A stretch of 64,000 bases of DNA from Sphingobium sp. Z007. GTDB taxonomy: Bacteria; Pseudomonadota; Alphaproteobacteria; Sphingomonadales; Sphingomonadaceae. The stretch covers positions 2,542,001 through 2,606,000 of the forward strand of contig NZ_FBXK01000005.1 of NCBI RefSeq assembly GCF_900013425.1. Reading direction: 5' to 3'. Each line of letters opens with the position of its first letter. The stretch's first letter is position 1. The notes beneath the pieces were generated by a model. It was not told where the DNA came from and did no database searches. It saw only the letters and a program-made list of their open reading frames with translations. The translations under genes were made by a program, and so were the position numbers. Of the stretch, positions 1 through 8,381 are shown one piece after another.

Positions 1-9
1 GGCGGGCAT
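1..9 (-). CDS. 5' tip of a leftward gene cut by the window edge
   Basis: Reading leftward, ATG at position 9 is preceded by AAGGA with about seven bases of spacing, a good ribosome binding site. Only three codons (Met-Pro-Ala) lie inside the window, so no product can be named. An in-frame ATG at 24 is an alternative start. The gene would be divergent from the topoisomerase gene at 133. Confidence 0.3.
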
Positions 10-132
10 GGGATTTTCCTTCATTGGCACAGGTGTGTCCTAACGGGCCGCAGCGGTAGAAGTTGCGGAACGAAAGCGACGAACGGCGGGTTTTTCGGGC
101 TTAAGCAACGATAAGATGGCGAGCAGGATATG

Positions 133-1140
133 ATGGCCCAACCCCAGACCGCCGATGCACAGGAAGCCGTTCCCGGCATCACGCGGCGCAAGCTCAAGCG
201 CGGCTGGGCCTATTATGATGTCGATGGCGACCGCATCACCGACCGCGACGAAATCGACCGGCTGAACGCGATCGCCCTGCCGCCCGCTTATGTCGATTGC
301 TGGTATTGCCCATCGGGCCTGGGCCACATCCAGGCGACCGGCTATGACGACCGGGGCCGCAAGCAATATCGCTATCACCCCGACTTCCGCGCCGCGCGGG
401 AGGCGGAGAAATATGCCGGATGCCCGGATTTCGGCCGCGCCCTGCCCAAGCTGCGCGCGCGGCTGGAAGCCGACCTGTCGCGCCGCGGCCTGCGCAAGGA
501 CCGGACTTTAGCCGCCGTCATCCGCCTGCTCGACCTCGGCAAATTGCGGGTGGGCAACGAACATTATGCGACGACCAACAAGAGCTTCGGCGCGACCACG
601 CTGCGCCGCCGCCATGTCGACCTGTCCGGCAAGTCGCTGACGCTGCGTTACCGCGCCAAATCAGGCAAGGACCAGCAACTCACCATCACTGACGCCCGCC
701 TGCTCCGCTTCGTGCGACAGGTGCAGGATCTGCCCGGCCAGCATCTGTTCCAATATCTGGACGAGGATGGCGACGCCCGCCCGATCACGTCCAGCGACGT
801 CAACGCCTATATCGCCGACGCCATGGGCGGCCCCTTCACCGCCAAGCATTTCCGCACCTGGGGCGCGTCCACCATCGCCTTCGAAACGCTGGCGGCGGGG
901 CATGTCTCCTTGAAGCAATTGCTCGAACCGGTAGCGCAGGCGCTGGGCAACACCCCCGCGATCAGCCGCAAATCCTATGTCCATCCCGCTCTTTTGGCGC
1001 TGTGCAAGGACGGGCAGGATGCCTGGCGGGAAGGGCTTCGCCTGCCGCGTCAGACGCGCTATCTGTCGCGCGGGGAGCGTGGCCTGATTGCGTTTCTCGA
1101 CGGAATCGCGGATTGCACGCCGTTAGCAGTGGCGGCCTGA
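133..1140 (+). CDS. DNA topoisomerase IB (eukaryotic/poxvirus type)
   Basis: Relaxes supercoiled DNA through a 3'-phosphotyrosyl intermediate without ATP. The 335-aa protein carries the full catalytic set of the bacterial TopIB family: Arg at about 139 (LRVGNEHY), Lys at about 176 (AKSGK), Arg at about 241 (KHFRTWGAS) and nucleophile Tyr at about 282 (SRKSYVHP). The N-terminal ~90 residues match the small DNA-binding domain. Two ATGs occur in tandem (130 and 133); the second is better spaced from the AGGA motif at 125-128. It stands alone, 27 bp before mscS. The family call is firm; its role beside TopA and gyrase is not evident from context. Confidence 0.95.
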   Translation: MAQPQTADAQEAVPGITRRKLKRGWAYYDVDGDRITDRDEIDRLNAIALPPAYVDCWYCPSGLGHIQATGYDDRGRKQYRYHPDFRAAREAEKYAGCPDFGRALPKLRARLEADLSRRGLRKDRTLAAVIRLLDLGKLRVGNEHYATTNKSFGATTLRRRHVDLSGKSLTLRYRAKSGKDQQLTITDARLLRFVRQVQDLPGQHLFQYLDEDGDARPITSSDVNAYIADAMGGPFTAKHFRTWGASTIAFETLAAGHVSLKQLLEPVAQALGNTPAISRKSYVHPALLALCKDGQDAWREGLRLPRQTRYLSRGERGLIAFLDGIADCTPLAVAA

Positions 1141-1167
1141 TCCGCTAAACTATTAAAACGGAATAGC

Positions 1168-2331
1168 ATGGCCGATACAAAAGACCCCGCCCCCGCCATT
1201 ACGGTGCAGGCGCCCAATCTGCGCGCAATGTGGGACTCCACGATCGCCTGGTTCCAGGTCCATTATGTCCAGATCCTGATCGCGATCGGCGCGGCCGTCC
1301 TCATCTATCTGGCGCTGACGGCGCTGCGCGAACTGGGCAAGCGGCACAAGGGCCATCGCGGCGATCCGCTGGGCTATACCAACGTGCTGGGCCGCGCGGC
1401 GGCGCGCACCACCCATTATTTCATGGTGCTGGTCGCCGCCCGGCTGGTCGTGGGCTATGCCGACGCGCCGCCCGCGCTGGCCAAGACCATCGGCTTCCTC
1501 TTCACCATCGCCACCGTGTTGCAGGCCGCACTGTGGGCGCGGGAAATCATCCTGGGCCTTATCGAGCGCAAGACGCTGGCGGAGGATGGCGGAGGCGAGA
1601 CGCTGGCCAACGCCATGGGCCTTATCCGCGTACTGGTCAGCTTTGCCCTGTTCGCGATCGCGACCATCGTGGTGCTGGACAATCTGGGCGTCAACGTGAC
1701 TGGCCTGGTCGCGGGCCTGGGCATTGGCGGCATCGCCATTGGCCTTGCTGCACAGGGCATTTTCTCTGACCTGTTCGCTGCGCTCTCGATCATCTTCGAC
1801 AAGCCGTTCCGGCGCGGCGAGATCATCCAGTTCGATCAGACGACCGCGCGGGTCGAGCGGATCGGCCTCAAAAGCACCCGCCTGCGCGCCATGTCGGGCG
1901 AGCGCAAGGTCGTGTCGAACGCCAATTTGCTGCAAAAGGAAATCACCAGCCTGCAGACGCTGACCCAGCGCCGCGTCACCTACGCCATCGGCATTATCTA
2001 CCAGACCGACGAAGCGAAGGCGGAAGCGATCCCGGATTTGCTGAAGGACATTGTCGAGGCCGAAGGGCTGATCTTCGTCAATGCCGGGATCATCGCCTTT
2101 GGCGCCAGCAGCTTGGACTATCAGCTCAATTTCGACGTGCCAGACCCCGACCATCACGACTATTTCCAGATGCGCCACCGCATCGGCCTCGCCATCTGGA
2201 AACGCTTCAACGCGGAGGGCATAGAATTTGCTTATCCGACTCAGACCAGCATCACCGCCGGGCCGGACGGACGGGCGATCATGCCCTATGCCGAAGTGCA
2301 GCCAGTACGGTCGGTGGAGGAAAAGGGCTGA
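1168..2331 (+). CDS. MscS-family small-conductance mechanosensitive channel
   Basis: Inner-membrane channel that opens under membrane tension to release solutes on hypo-osmotic shock. The 387-aa product has about five hydrophobic segments (roughly residues 36-55, 80-97, 105-127, 150-173, 178-196). The last is the Gly/Ala-rich pore helix typical of MscS (GLGIGGIAIGLAAQGIF), followed directly by the beta domain segment FDKPFRRGEIIQF and a cytoplasmic alpha/beta domain. It is longer at the N-terminus than E. coli MscS (286 aa), with extra membrane helices. Start ATG follows GGAATAGC. Confidence 0.93.
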   Translation: MADTKDPAPAITVQAPNLRAMWDSTIAWFQVHYVQILIAIGAAVLIYLALTALRELGKRHKGHRGDPLGYTNVLGRAAARTTHYFMVLVAARLVVGYADAPPALAKTIGFLFTIATVLQAALWAREIILGLIERKTLAEDGGGETLANAMGLIRVLVSFALFAIATIVVLDNLGVNVTGLVAGLGIGGIAIGLAAQGIFSDLFAALSIIFDKPFRRGEIIQFDQTTARVERIGLKSTRLRAMSGERKVVSNANLLQKEITSLQTLTQRRVTYAIGIIYQTDEAKAEAIPDLLKDIVEAEGLIFVNAGIIAFGASSLDYQLNFDVPDPDHHDYFQMRHRIGLAIWKRFNAEGIEFAYPTQTSITAGPDGRAIMPYAEVQPVRSVEEKG

Positions 2332-2354
2332 GAGTGGGGCCGGATGCGCAGCTT

Positions 2355-2381
2355 CGGGTGGAGCGGGTGGAGCGGGTGGAG
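2355..2381. repeat. 3 x 9-bp perfect tandem repeat (CGGGTGGAG)
   Basis: Three adjoining copies of CGGGTGGAG lie just beyond the mscS stop codon. Such short arrays can vary in copy number by slippage. No function is evident. Confidence 0.7.
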
Positions 2382-2455
2382 TTACCGCAAGCGACCAAAG
2401 ATGAACACTTGGCAGATGGGTTGCAAAACCGGCAAGCTGATCCCCCACTACCGTT

Positions 2456-2560
2456 ACCCCAGCGAACGCTGGGGTCTCAGGAGACGATGCGATGCGGTCA
2501 TTTAAGTGCCAGGTCTAACCGACTGGTGCCCTTGCGAGAGACCCCAGCCTTCGCTGGGGT
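2456..2560. repeat. REP-like pair of palindromes in inverted orientation
   Basis: Two short hairpins, ACCCCAGCG-AA-CGCTGGGGT at 2456-2475 and ACCCCAGC-CTTC-GCTGGGGT at 2541-2560, lie about 65 bp apart. The outer TCTC (2475-2478) and GAGA (2538-2541) make the whole unit an inverted repeat. This is the arrangement of dispersed REP/BIME elements in intergenic DNA. I recall this CCCCAGC..GCTGGGG core as frequent in sphingomonads, but copy number cannot be tested from one window. Confidence 0.65.
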
Positions 2561-2660
2561 GACGGGTTTTTACGTCGCCTTTCGCGTAAAGTTTCGCGCA
2601 AGGCAGAATGGCAGTAACCACCCTTCCTCGCCACCCGCAAACAAGCCGATATCTCTTCCC

Positions 2661-2730
2661 TTCTCCGCGCGCTCTGCGCCTCGGCGCGATTAAATTTTGT
2701 GAGCGAGGAAGCGCAGAGAAGGCAGAGAAA
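2661..2730. repeat. Imperfect inverted repeat, second intergenic repeat family
   Basis: CTCTGCGC (2672-2679) pairs with GCGCAGAG (2711-2718), and the flanking CTC (2680-2682) with GAG (2705-2707), giving a bulged stem around an AT-rich loop that includes TTAAATTTTG. Flanks repeat the motif GCAGAGAAGGCAGAGAA. It looks like a separate dispersed repeat rather than a terminator, since no T-run follows the stem. Confidence 0.45.
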
Positions 2731-2811
2731 AAGCGCGACGGCGGCCTAGAGCGCGATGACGTTAGGTTGACCTATCTTGTCAATGTAAAGTCATCAGACC
2801 CTAAAGCCAGA

Positions 2812-3789
2812 TTACAGACCACCGCCCCATAGCGTACCCGGCTGCAACAGCCCCTCGCGCAACGCCAGCCCGCCCTCCCGGTCCTCCGCCAGCAGCAGCG
2901 CGCCGTCCAGGTCGATCCAGTCCGCCCCCTGCGCCACCAGAGCGGCGGGCGCGATGCCGAGCGACGTGCCGAGCATGCAACCAACCATGATGCGAAAACC
3001 GCGCGCCCGCGCTTCTTTCGCCAGCGCCAGCGCCTCGGTCAGCCCGCCCGCCTTGTCGAGTTTGATATTGACCGCGTCGAAATCCTTGAGCCGGTCGAGG
3101 TCGGCGCGGGTGTGACAGCTTTCGTCGGCGCAAAGCGGCAGCTGCGCACGCACGCCCGCCAGCCTGTCCTCCTGCCCATGGATCACCGGCTGCTCGACCA
3201 TCTCGACGCCCAGCGTCGCCAGCGCCGCCGCTTCCGCCGCAATGTCCATGGCGTGCCAGCTTTCATTGGCATCGACGATCAACCGCGCGTCCGGGGCGCC
3301 CGCGCGCACCGCCGCGATGCGCGCCCGGTCGCCCTCCCCCGTCAGCTTGCATTTCAGCAGCGCAAAGCCCCGCGCCGCAGCGGCCCTTGCATCCGTCTCC
3401 ATCTTGGCCGGTTCCCCCAGGCTGATGGTCAAGGCGCTGCGCAAGGGCGCGGGCGCGTCCAGCCCGGCCAGTCGCCACACCGGCGCCCCGGCCTGCTTCG
3501 ACTCCAAATCCCACAGCGCACAATCCAGCGCATTGCGCGCCGCGCCACGCGGCATATGGGTCAGCAACGCTTCCCGCTCCAGCGGCCCGGCATAGGCATG
3601 GAGCGCCGCGACGCAGCTCTCCGCGCTCTCGCCCTCATAATAGATGGCCGTCCCCTCGCCGCGCCCCTTATGCACGCCGTCACCCACGGTGCAGACGATG
3701 ACATCGACATGGGTCTTGGCCCCGCGGCTGATGATGAAGGCCCCCGCCACCGGCCAGCGTTCGACTGTCGCGGAAATTATACGGATCAT
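2812..3789 (-). CDS. dgcA: DgcA-type epimerase/racemase of the enolase superfamily
   Basis: Enolase-superfamily enzyme of the dipeptide epimerase (L-Ala-D/L-Glu epimerase) group; close relatives are named N-acetyl-D-Glu racemase DgcA. The 325-aa protein starts with the typical segment ERWPVAGAFIISRGAKT. It has the catalytic Lys pair KCK (about 155-157), metal ligands in LIVDANESW, MVEQPV and CADES, and the second Lys in NIKLDKAGG. ATG at 3789 is preferred because GGGAAGG lies just upstream; longer starts run into the divergent promoter. The usual partner DgcN is not in the window, so the true substrate is open. Confidence 0.85.
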   Translation of the reverse strand: MIRIISATVERWPVAGAFIISRGAKTHVDVIVCTVGDGVHKGRGEGTAIYYEGESAESCVAALHAYAGPLEREALLTHMPRGAARNALDCALWDLESKQAGAPVWRLAGLDAPAPLRSALTISLGEPAKMETDARAAAARGFALLKCKLTGEGDRARIAAVRAGAPDARLIVDANESWHAMDIAAEAAALATLGVEMVEQPVIHGQEDRLAGVRAQLPLCADESCHTRADLDRLKDFDAVNIKLDKAGGLTEALALAKEARARGFRIMVGCMLGTSLGIAPAALVAQGADWIDLDGALLLAEDREGGLALREGLLQPGTLWGGGL

Positions 3790-3892
3790 CGGCCTTCCCT
3801 GCGTCATCCATTGAAGATGTGTGACGCTGTCATATGCGCGAAACAGGATGAGCGGCATAGTCCGGCCATTCGACAAGGAGCATGTTTTTACA

Positions 3893-5185
3893 GTGACATC
3901 CCGTGACCTCACCGGCCTCCTCGCACTGACCGAAGCGGGGTATGCCGACAGCGACATCGCCCGTCGCCTGTCGGACATGGCCTGGCGCATCGGCTTTGGC
4001 GCGATCGGCTGGCCCTGGCTGCTCGCCAGCCTGTCGGGCGGTCGCCCGGCGGACAAGCGGGCGCTGCTGGACGAACTGCAAATACCGCATGACGCGCTGC
4101 CGCATCTGGGCAGTTGGAAGGCAGATGTCGGCTTCCTGCGCCATATCGTGCGGGAAATCGCCCGGCTGCGCCCTGCCCATGTGGTGGAACTGGGGGCGGG
4201 CGCTTCTTCGCTCATCGCCGCCCGTGCGCTGCAATTGCATGGCGGCGGGCGGCTGCACAGTTTCGACCAGCATGGCGGCTTCGTCGATGCGACCCGGCAA
4301 TGGCTTGCCGACCATGCGCTCGACGTCGATATCCGCCACGCGCCGCTGACAAGCGAGAGCGCCGACTGGCCGGGGCGCTGGTATGCGATCGACGCGCTGC
4401 CCGATCAGATCGACCTCATCATCATCGACGGGCCGCCCTGGAGCGTCCACCCGCTGGTGCGCGGCGCGGCCGACAGCCTTTTTGCACGCCTGTCGCCCGA
4501 CGGCGTTGTCCTGCTGGACGACGCCGCCCGCCCCGGCGAACGGCTGGTGGCGCGGCGCTGGCGGCAGCGTTGGCCCCATATCGATTTCCGGCTGGTCAAG
4601 GACGGGACCAAGGGCACGCTGGTCGGCCGTCGTCGCGACACCCGCCTGCCGGTTGCGAACGACAATGACGTGGGCCGCAACTGGCGCCATATCGGCCGCG
4701 CCGTCGCCATCGCCGCCTTGCTCGCTACCGGCTGGATCGCGCGGGGCGCATTGGGCGAATTTCCCCAGACCGCCCAAGCGAGCACCTTCCTGGACGAAGC
4801 CGCCGCCTCCCGCCGCGCCGGCCTGCTGCGTCAAGCCATGGCCTCCCAGGTCGAAACGGCGACCTTCGACCCGCAGGAGATCGAGCGCTCGACCGGCATC
4901 GTTCTCCCCGCCCTGCCGGAGGGTTGGCGCGTGACCGACGTTCAGCTTTTCCCGACCCCAGACAGCCCCGCGATCGCCATGTCCGTGCGCACGCCCCAGG
5001 GGGAGCCACTGTCCTTCTTCGCGGACCGGGCCGAAACCCCGGCGGAAGCCACGCCGCTGATCGCCCGGCGGCAGGGCGATGTCGTCGCCTATTGGGAGGT
5101 GGGTGCGATGGCCTATGCCCTGACCGGCCAGGCCGACGCCCGGCGCGTGCTGCAATGGGCAGGGGAGATGGCGGGCGATAGCTGA
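3893..5185 (+). CDS. SAM-methyltransferase-like domain fused to an anti-sigma-like periplasmic domain
   Basis: Two-part protein of about 430 aa. Residues ~60-245 look like a class I SAM-dependent methyltransferase: motif I VVELGAGASS (97-106), acidic SFDQH at strand 2, and LIIIDGPPW/VVLLDDAARPGE further on. A single membrane helix follows (about 268-286). The C-terminal ~140 residues resemble the periplasmic part of sphingomonad anti-sigma factors, including PALPEGWRVTDVQLF, GEPLSFFADR and the closing YWEVGAMAYALTG. No zinc-binding anti-sigma motif is present; the methyltransferase occupies that place. GTG at 3893 is favoured (AAGGAG 12 bases upstream), with ATG at 3848 or 3821 possible. No sigma factor gene is adjacent. 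Function is unknown. Confidence 0.75.
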   Translation: MTSRDLTGLLALTEAGYADSDIARRLSDMAWRIGFGAIGWPWLLASLSGGRPADKRALLDELQIPHDALPHLGSWKADVGFLRHIVREIARLRPAHVVELGAGASSLIAARALQLHGGGRLHSFDQHGGFVDATRQWLADHALDVDIRHAPLTSESADWPGRWYAIDALPDQIDLIIIDGPPWSVHPLVRGAADSLFARLSPDGVVLLDDAARPGERLVARRWRQRWPHIDFRLVKDGTKGTLVGRRRDTRLPVANDNDVGRNWRHIGRAVAIAALLATGWIARGALGEFPQTAQASTFLDEAAASRRAGLLRQAMASQVETATFDPQEIERSTGIVLPALPEGWRVTDVQLFPTPDSPAIAMSVRTPQGEPLSFFADRAETPAEATPLIARRQGDVVAYWEVGAMAYALTGQADARRVLQWAGEMAGDS

Positions 5186-5298
5186 GGGGCCGCCCATGCG
5201 AATCGACCGACCCGCGCCGTAGGATTTTCCTGGCTTAGGGCGATTTGGCCGCAGTCGGATATTTCCTATCCCGTGAAATCGCTCTAAGCGCCGCATCC

Positions 5299-7086
5299 AT
5301 GGAGGATGCCCCGCAACCCACCGCCCGCGCCGACGCGCGCCCCGCCCTTGGCAGCCTGGCGATGCTGTGGGGGTTCGCCCGGCGCTATCCGGGTCGCATC
5401 GCCGGCGCGCTGGCGGCGCTGATCGTTTCGTCGGCCGCGACGCTCGGCATCCCCAGCGGCTTTCGCCTGGTGATCGACAAGGGGTTCATGGGCGGCGGCG
5501 ACATCAGCCGCTGGTTTGAATATCTGCTGCTGATCGTCATCATCCTGGCGATCGCCAGCGCGCTGCGCTTCTATTTCGTGTCCTGGCTCGGCGAGCGCGT
5601 AGTGGCAGACATACGCAGCGCCACCCAGGCCAATCTGCTGCGCCAGGCACCCCGCTTCTTCGAGGAGAACCGCCCGTCCGAAATCGCGTCCCGCATGACC
5701 GCAGACACAGCGATTGTCGAACAAGTAGTCGGATCGACGGTCTCGGTCGCGCTGCGCAATCTTGTCACCGGCATTGGCGGCCTGATCTACCTCTTCGCGC
5801 TCGCGCCCAAACTTGCGGCGATGCTGCTGCTTGGCATCCCGTTCATCCTGCTGGTGCTGATTGGCCTTGGCCGTCGGGTGCGCGGACTCTCACGCGCCAG
5901 CCAGGATCGGCTGGCCGACATCGGCAGCGTCACCAGCGAAGTGCTGGGCGCAATGAAAATCGTCCAGGCGTTTGGCCAGGAGGGGCGCGAGGCCGCCCGC
6001 TTCGACGCAACCGTGGAAAGCGGCTTCGCAACCGCGCGACGACGCATCGGCCTGCGCGCAGTCATGACGGCGGTGGTGATCGCGCTCGTCTTCGGGTCGA
6101 TCACGGCCGTCATGTGGCAGGGTGCGCTCGACGTCGCCTCTGGCAAGCTGTCGGGCGGCAGCATCGCCGCCTTCGTCCTGACCGGCGGGCTGGTGGCTGG
6201 CGCGTTTGGATCGCTGTCAGAAAGCTGGGGCGACCTGCTGCGCGGCGCGGGCGCGGCCAGCCGCCTGCATGAACTGATGACCGCCCAGCCGGACATTGTC
6301 CCGCCGGCGCATCCCGCCATGCTGCCCAGCGGCGATCAAGGCGCGCATCTGCGTTTCGAGGATGTGCATTTCCACTATCCGACCCGGCCCGATCAGGCGG
6401 CGCTACATGGTGTCTCCTTCGCCGTCGCGCCGGGCGAGACGGTCGCGGTCGTCGGCCCGTCCGGCGCGGGCAAATCAACCCTCATCCAGCTCGCGCTGCG
6501 CTTCTACGATCCGGCTTCGGGCACCATTTGGCTGAACGGCGTCGCCCTGCCCGACGCTGATCCCGCGGCGTTGCGCGCCATGATGGCGATCGTGCCGCAG
6601 GACAGCGTGATCTTCGCCGCATCGGCCCGCGACAATCTGCGCTACGGGCGCTGGGACGCGACCGACGATCAGATTTGGGAAGCCGCCCGCGCGGCCAATG
6701 CCGAAGCCTTCCTGCGCGCCTTGCCGCAGGGTCTGGACAGCCAGATGGGCGAAGGCGGCGCGCGCCTGTCCGGCGGCCAGCGCCAGCGGCTGTCGATCGC
6801 CCGCGCACTGCTGCGCGACGCGCCGATCCTGCTTCTGGACGAAGCCACATCCGCGCTCGATGCCGAATCCGAACGACTGGTGCAGGACGCGCTCGGCCGG
6901 CTGATGCGGGGACGCACGACCATCGTCATCGCCCATAGGCTGGCGACGGTGCGCGCCGCGGATCGCATCCTCGTGATGGACGAAGGACGCATCGTCGAGC
7001 AGGGCAATCACACCGCTTTGGTGGCGCAGGACGGCCTCTACGCCAAATTGGCCAGTCTGCAATTTCAGGATGGCCCCGCGGCCTGA
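5299..7086 (+). CDS. ABC transporter, fused permease and ATPase (MsbA/BmrA type exporter)
   Basis: Half-transporter of about 595 aa that should work as a homodimeric exporter in the inner membrane. The first ~320 residues hold six hydrophobic segments and the coupling-helix region. The nucleotide-binding domain has Walker A GPSGAGKST (~386), signature LSGGQRQR (~490), Walker B ILLLDEATSALD (~510) and the H-loop in VIAHRLATVRAADR. ATG at 5299 is chosen; the frame also opens at a TTG at 5245. Substrate (lipid, drug or other) cannot be read from the sequence. The 3' flank to 7330 contains no gene. Confidence 0.92.
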   Translation: MEDAPQPTARADARPALGSLAMLWGFARRYPGRIAGALAALIVSSAATLGIPSGFRLVIDKGFMGGGDISRWFEYLLLIVIILAIASALRFYFVSWLGERVVADIRSATQANLLRQAPRFFEENRPSEIASRMTADTAIVEQVVGSTVSVALRNLVTGIGGLIYLFALAPKLAAMLLLGIPFILLVLIGLGRRVRGLSRASQDRLADIGSVTSEVLGAMKIVQAFGQEGREAARFDATVESGFATARRRIGLRAVMTAVVIALVFGSITAVMWQGALDVASGKLSGGSIAAFVLTGGLVAGAFGSLSESWGDLLRGAGAASRLHELMTAQPDIVPPAHPAMLPSGDQGAHLRFEDVHFHYPTRPDQAALHGVSFAVAPGETVAVVGPSGAGKSTLIQLALRFYDPASGTIWLNGVALPDADPAALRAMMAIVPQDSVIFAASARDNLRYGRWDATDDQIWEAARAANAEAFLRALPQGLDSQMGEGGARLSGGQRQRLSIARALLRDAPILLLDEATSALDAESERLVQDALGRLMRGRTTIVIAHRLATVRAADRILVMDEGRIVEQGNHTALVAQDGLYAKLASLQFQDGPAA

Positions 7087-7330
7087 TGCGGGCTTGAGCA
7101 TATTGCGGTCCGATTGCATCAGCCCGGACACCTCTGGCATTTGTTTTATCCGGCTTCTCCGGCCTGCTGATGGCCCCATCCGGTTCGGAAAACGCTCCGG
7201 CTCGTCGGCGAAGCCAGGCGGCTAAGGCGCACACCGATTGGCCGGACGCTCTTCTGTCTCGCTATCCAGTTCTCCCTGACGAGGCGCGCGATCGGCAGCC
7301 AAAACCGGCTCGCACATTTTCCGTGTCGCC

Positions 7331-7642
7331 TTAATTCGTGCGGACGATATGATCGAGGATCGCGGGATGAAGCGGTCGTTCGAAAGCGCAGCCGGATTCG
7401 GGACCGCGGGTCCAAAGGACATGGGCGCGTCGCCCTTCGAAACCTGGCAACATGACCCACAGGTCGGTGCCGACCGTAAGCTTCATGAAGCTCTGCAAGC
7501 GAAATCCCGTGATCGAAACGTCAGTGATCCGGCTGGTGAACCAGGTTTCCCCCGGCCGCCGCACCTTGACCCCGATCTGCACATGGCGGCGTTCGGCCGC
7601 CCGCGCCTTGCGGTCATATTCTGCTTGTCGTTCCGCACCCAT
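7331..7642 (-). CDS. PilZ-domain protein
   Basis: 103-aa soluble protein, probably a small c-di-GMP-binding adaptor. It shows the PilZ core ITDVSITGFRLQS (the DxSxxG motif), and the C-terminal strands end in GRRAHVLWTRGPESGCAFERPLHP, as in stand-alone sphingomonad PilZ proteins. The N-terminal RxxxR motif is degenerate (RAAERRH), so ligand binding is not assured. It is separated by about 290 bp from the exbD operon on the same strand and is unlikely to be cotranscribed because a terminator lies between. Confidence 0.8.
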   Translation of the reverse strand: MGAERQAEYDRKARAAERRHVQIGVKVRRPGETWFTSRITDVSITGFRLQSFMKLTVGTDLWVMLPGFEGRRAHVLWTRGPESGCAFERPLHPAILDHIVRTN

Positions 7643-7817
7643 GATCGATACCGAGTCACCTCCGCCATATTATCGGCGACCGGGGTAAGCAAAAGGTTAA
7701 GCCCGCCGATCCATCGCAGCCATGCGGTCAGTGGCCGATCCTGATCCGCCGGTCTCGGCTCGCAGCGTGATACGGTTCGTCATGCATTGTGGCGCACCGC
7801 TAGCCGCCGCGTCCGCC

Positions 7818-7844
7818 AAAAAAAGGGCCGCCCGAAGGCGACCC
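7818..7844 (-). terminator. Rho-independent terminator of the tonB-exbBD operon
   Basis: On the minus strand an 8-bp stem (GGGTCGCC/GGCGGCCC, one G-U pair) closed by a TTCG tetraloop is followed by seven T residues. It sits 90 bp beyond the last exbD gene. Confidence 0.85.
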
Positions 7845-7934
7845 CTTGCATAGCTGCAATCCGATGCTGATCCAACATGCCTGATCCGCAAAACCGGGAA
7901 GTCTGCGCGGATGTCGGCCGCTGGATATCAGCGA

Positions 7935-8357
7935 TCAGAAATTGCCATATTGCTCGTTGCCGACGAAGCCCAGCTTCGTCACGCCTGCGCGCTTGATCTC
8001 GGCCAGCACCTCATCAACCGTCACATAGCGAGTCTGCGCATTGGGCTGGAACTGGAGTTCCGGCTCGACGGGCAGGCGCAGCGACTGTTGCAGATACTGA
8101 CGCAGGGTCAGAAGGTCGATCGGCGATCCGTTCCAGGTGATGATACCGGCGGGGTCGATCGCGACCTTGTTCTTGACGGGATCAATCACGCTGTCGGTCG
8201 GCGGCGCGTTCTGCGGCAGGTCGATCTTCACCGCGTGGGTTTGGATCGGGATGGTGATGATGAACATGATGAGGAGAACGAGCATGACGTCGATCAACGG
8301 CGTCGTGTTCATTTCCATCATCGGTTCGCCATCATCGGAACCCATGCTCATTGACAT
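7935..8357 (-). CDS. exbD: ExbD/TolR-family proton-channel protein, second copy
   Basis: 140-aa single-span inner-membrane protein of the TonB energising complex. The N-terminal motif EMNTTPLIDVMLVLLIMFIIT includes the conserved Asp of the proton path, followed by a periplasmic domain ending in VTVDEVLAEIKRAGVTKLGFVGNEQYGNF. A strong AAGGAG lies upstream of ATG 8357. It is the last gene of tonB-exbB-exbD-exbD; twin ExbD genes are usual in this group and in Xanthomonas-like systems, where the second copy often serves particular substrates. Confidence 0.94.
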   Translation of the reverse strand: MSMSMGSDDGEPMMEMNTTPLIDVMLVLLIMFIITIPIQTHAVKIDLPQNAPPTDSVIDPVKNKVAIDPAGIITWNGSPIDLLTLRQYLQQSLRLPVEPELQFQPNAQTRYVTVDEVLAEIKRAGVTKLGFVGNEQYGNF

Positions 8358-8381
8358 AGCGAAATCTCCTTAATCGGCTGG

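Larger units (their letters stand above)
2335..2811. other. 477-bp gene-free gap rich in repeats
   Basis: No convincing gene on either strand between mscS and dgcA. It holds a 3 x 9 bp tandem repeat (2355-2381), a pair of inverted REP-like hairpins (2456-2560) and a second imperfect inverted repeat (2661-2730). The short open frames here do not show a ribosome binding site or recognisable product. Confidence 0.6.

Noticed and set aside
2335..2811. CRISPR or mobile element in the repeat-rich gap
   Set aside because: Repeats are short palindromes without regular spacers, and no cas, transposase or target-site duplication was found.
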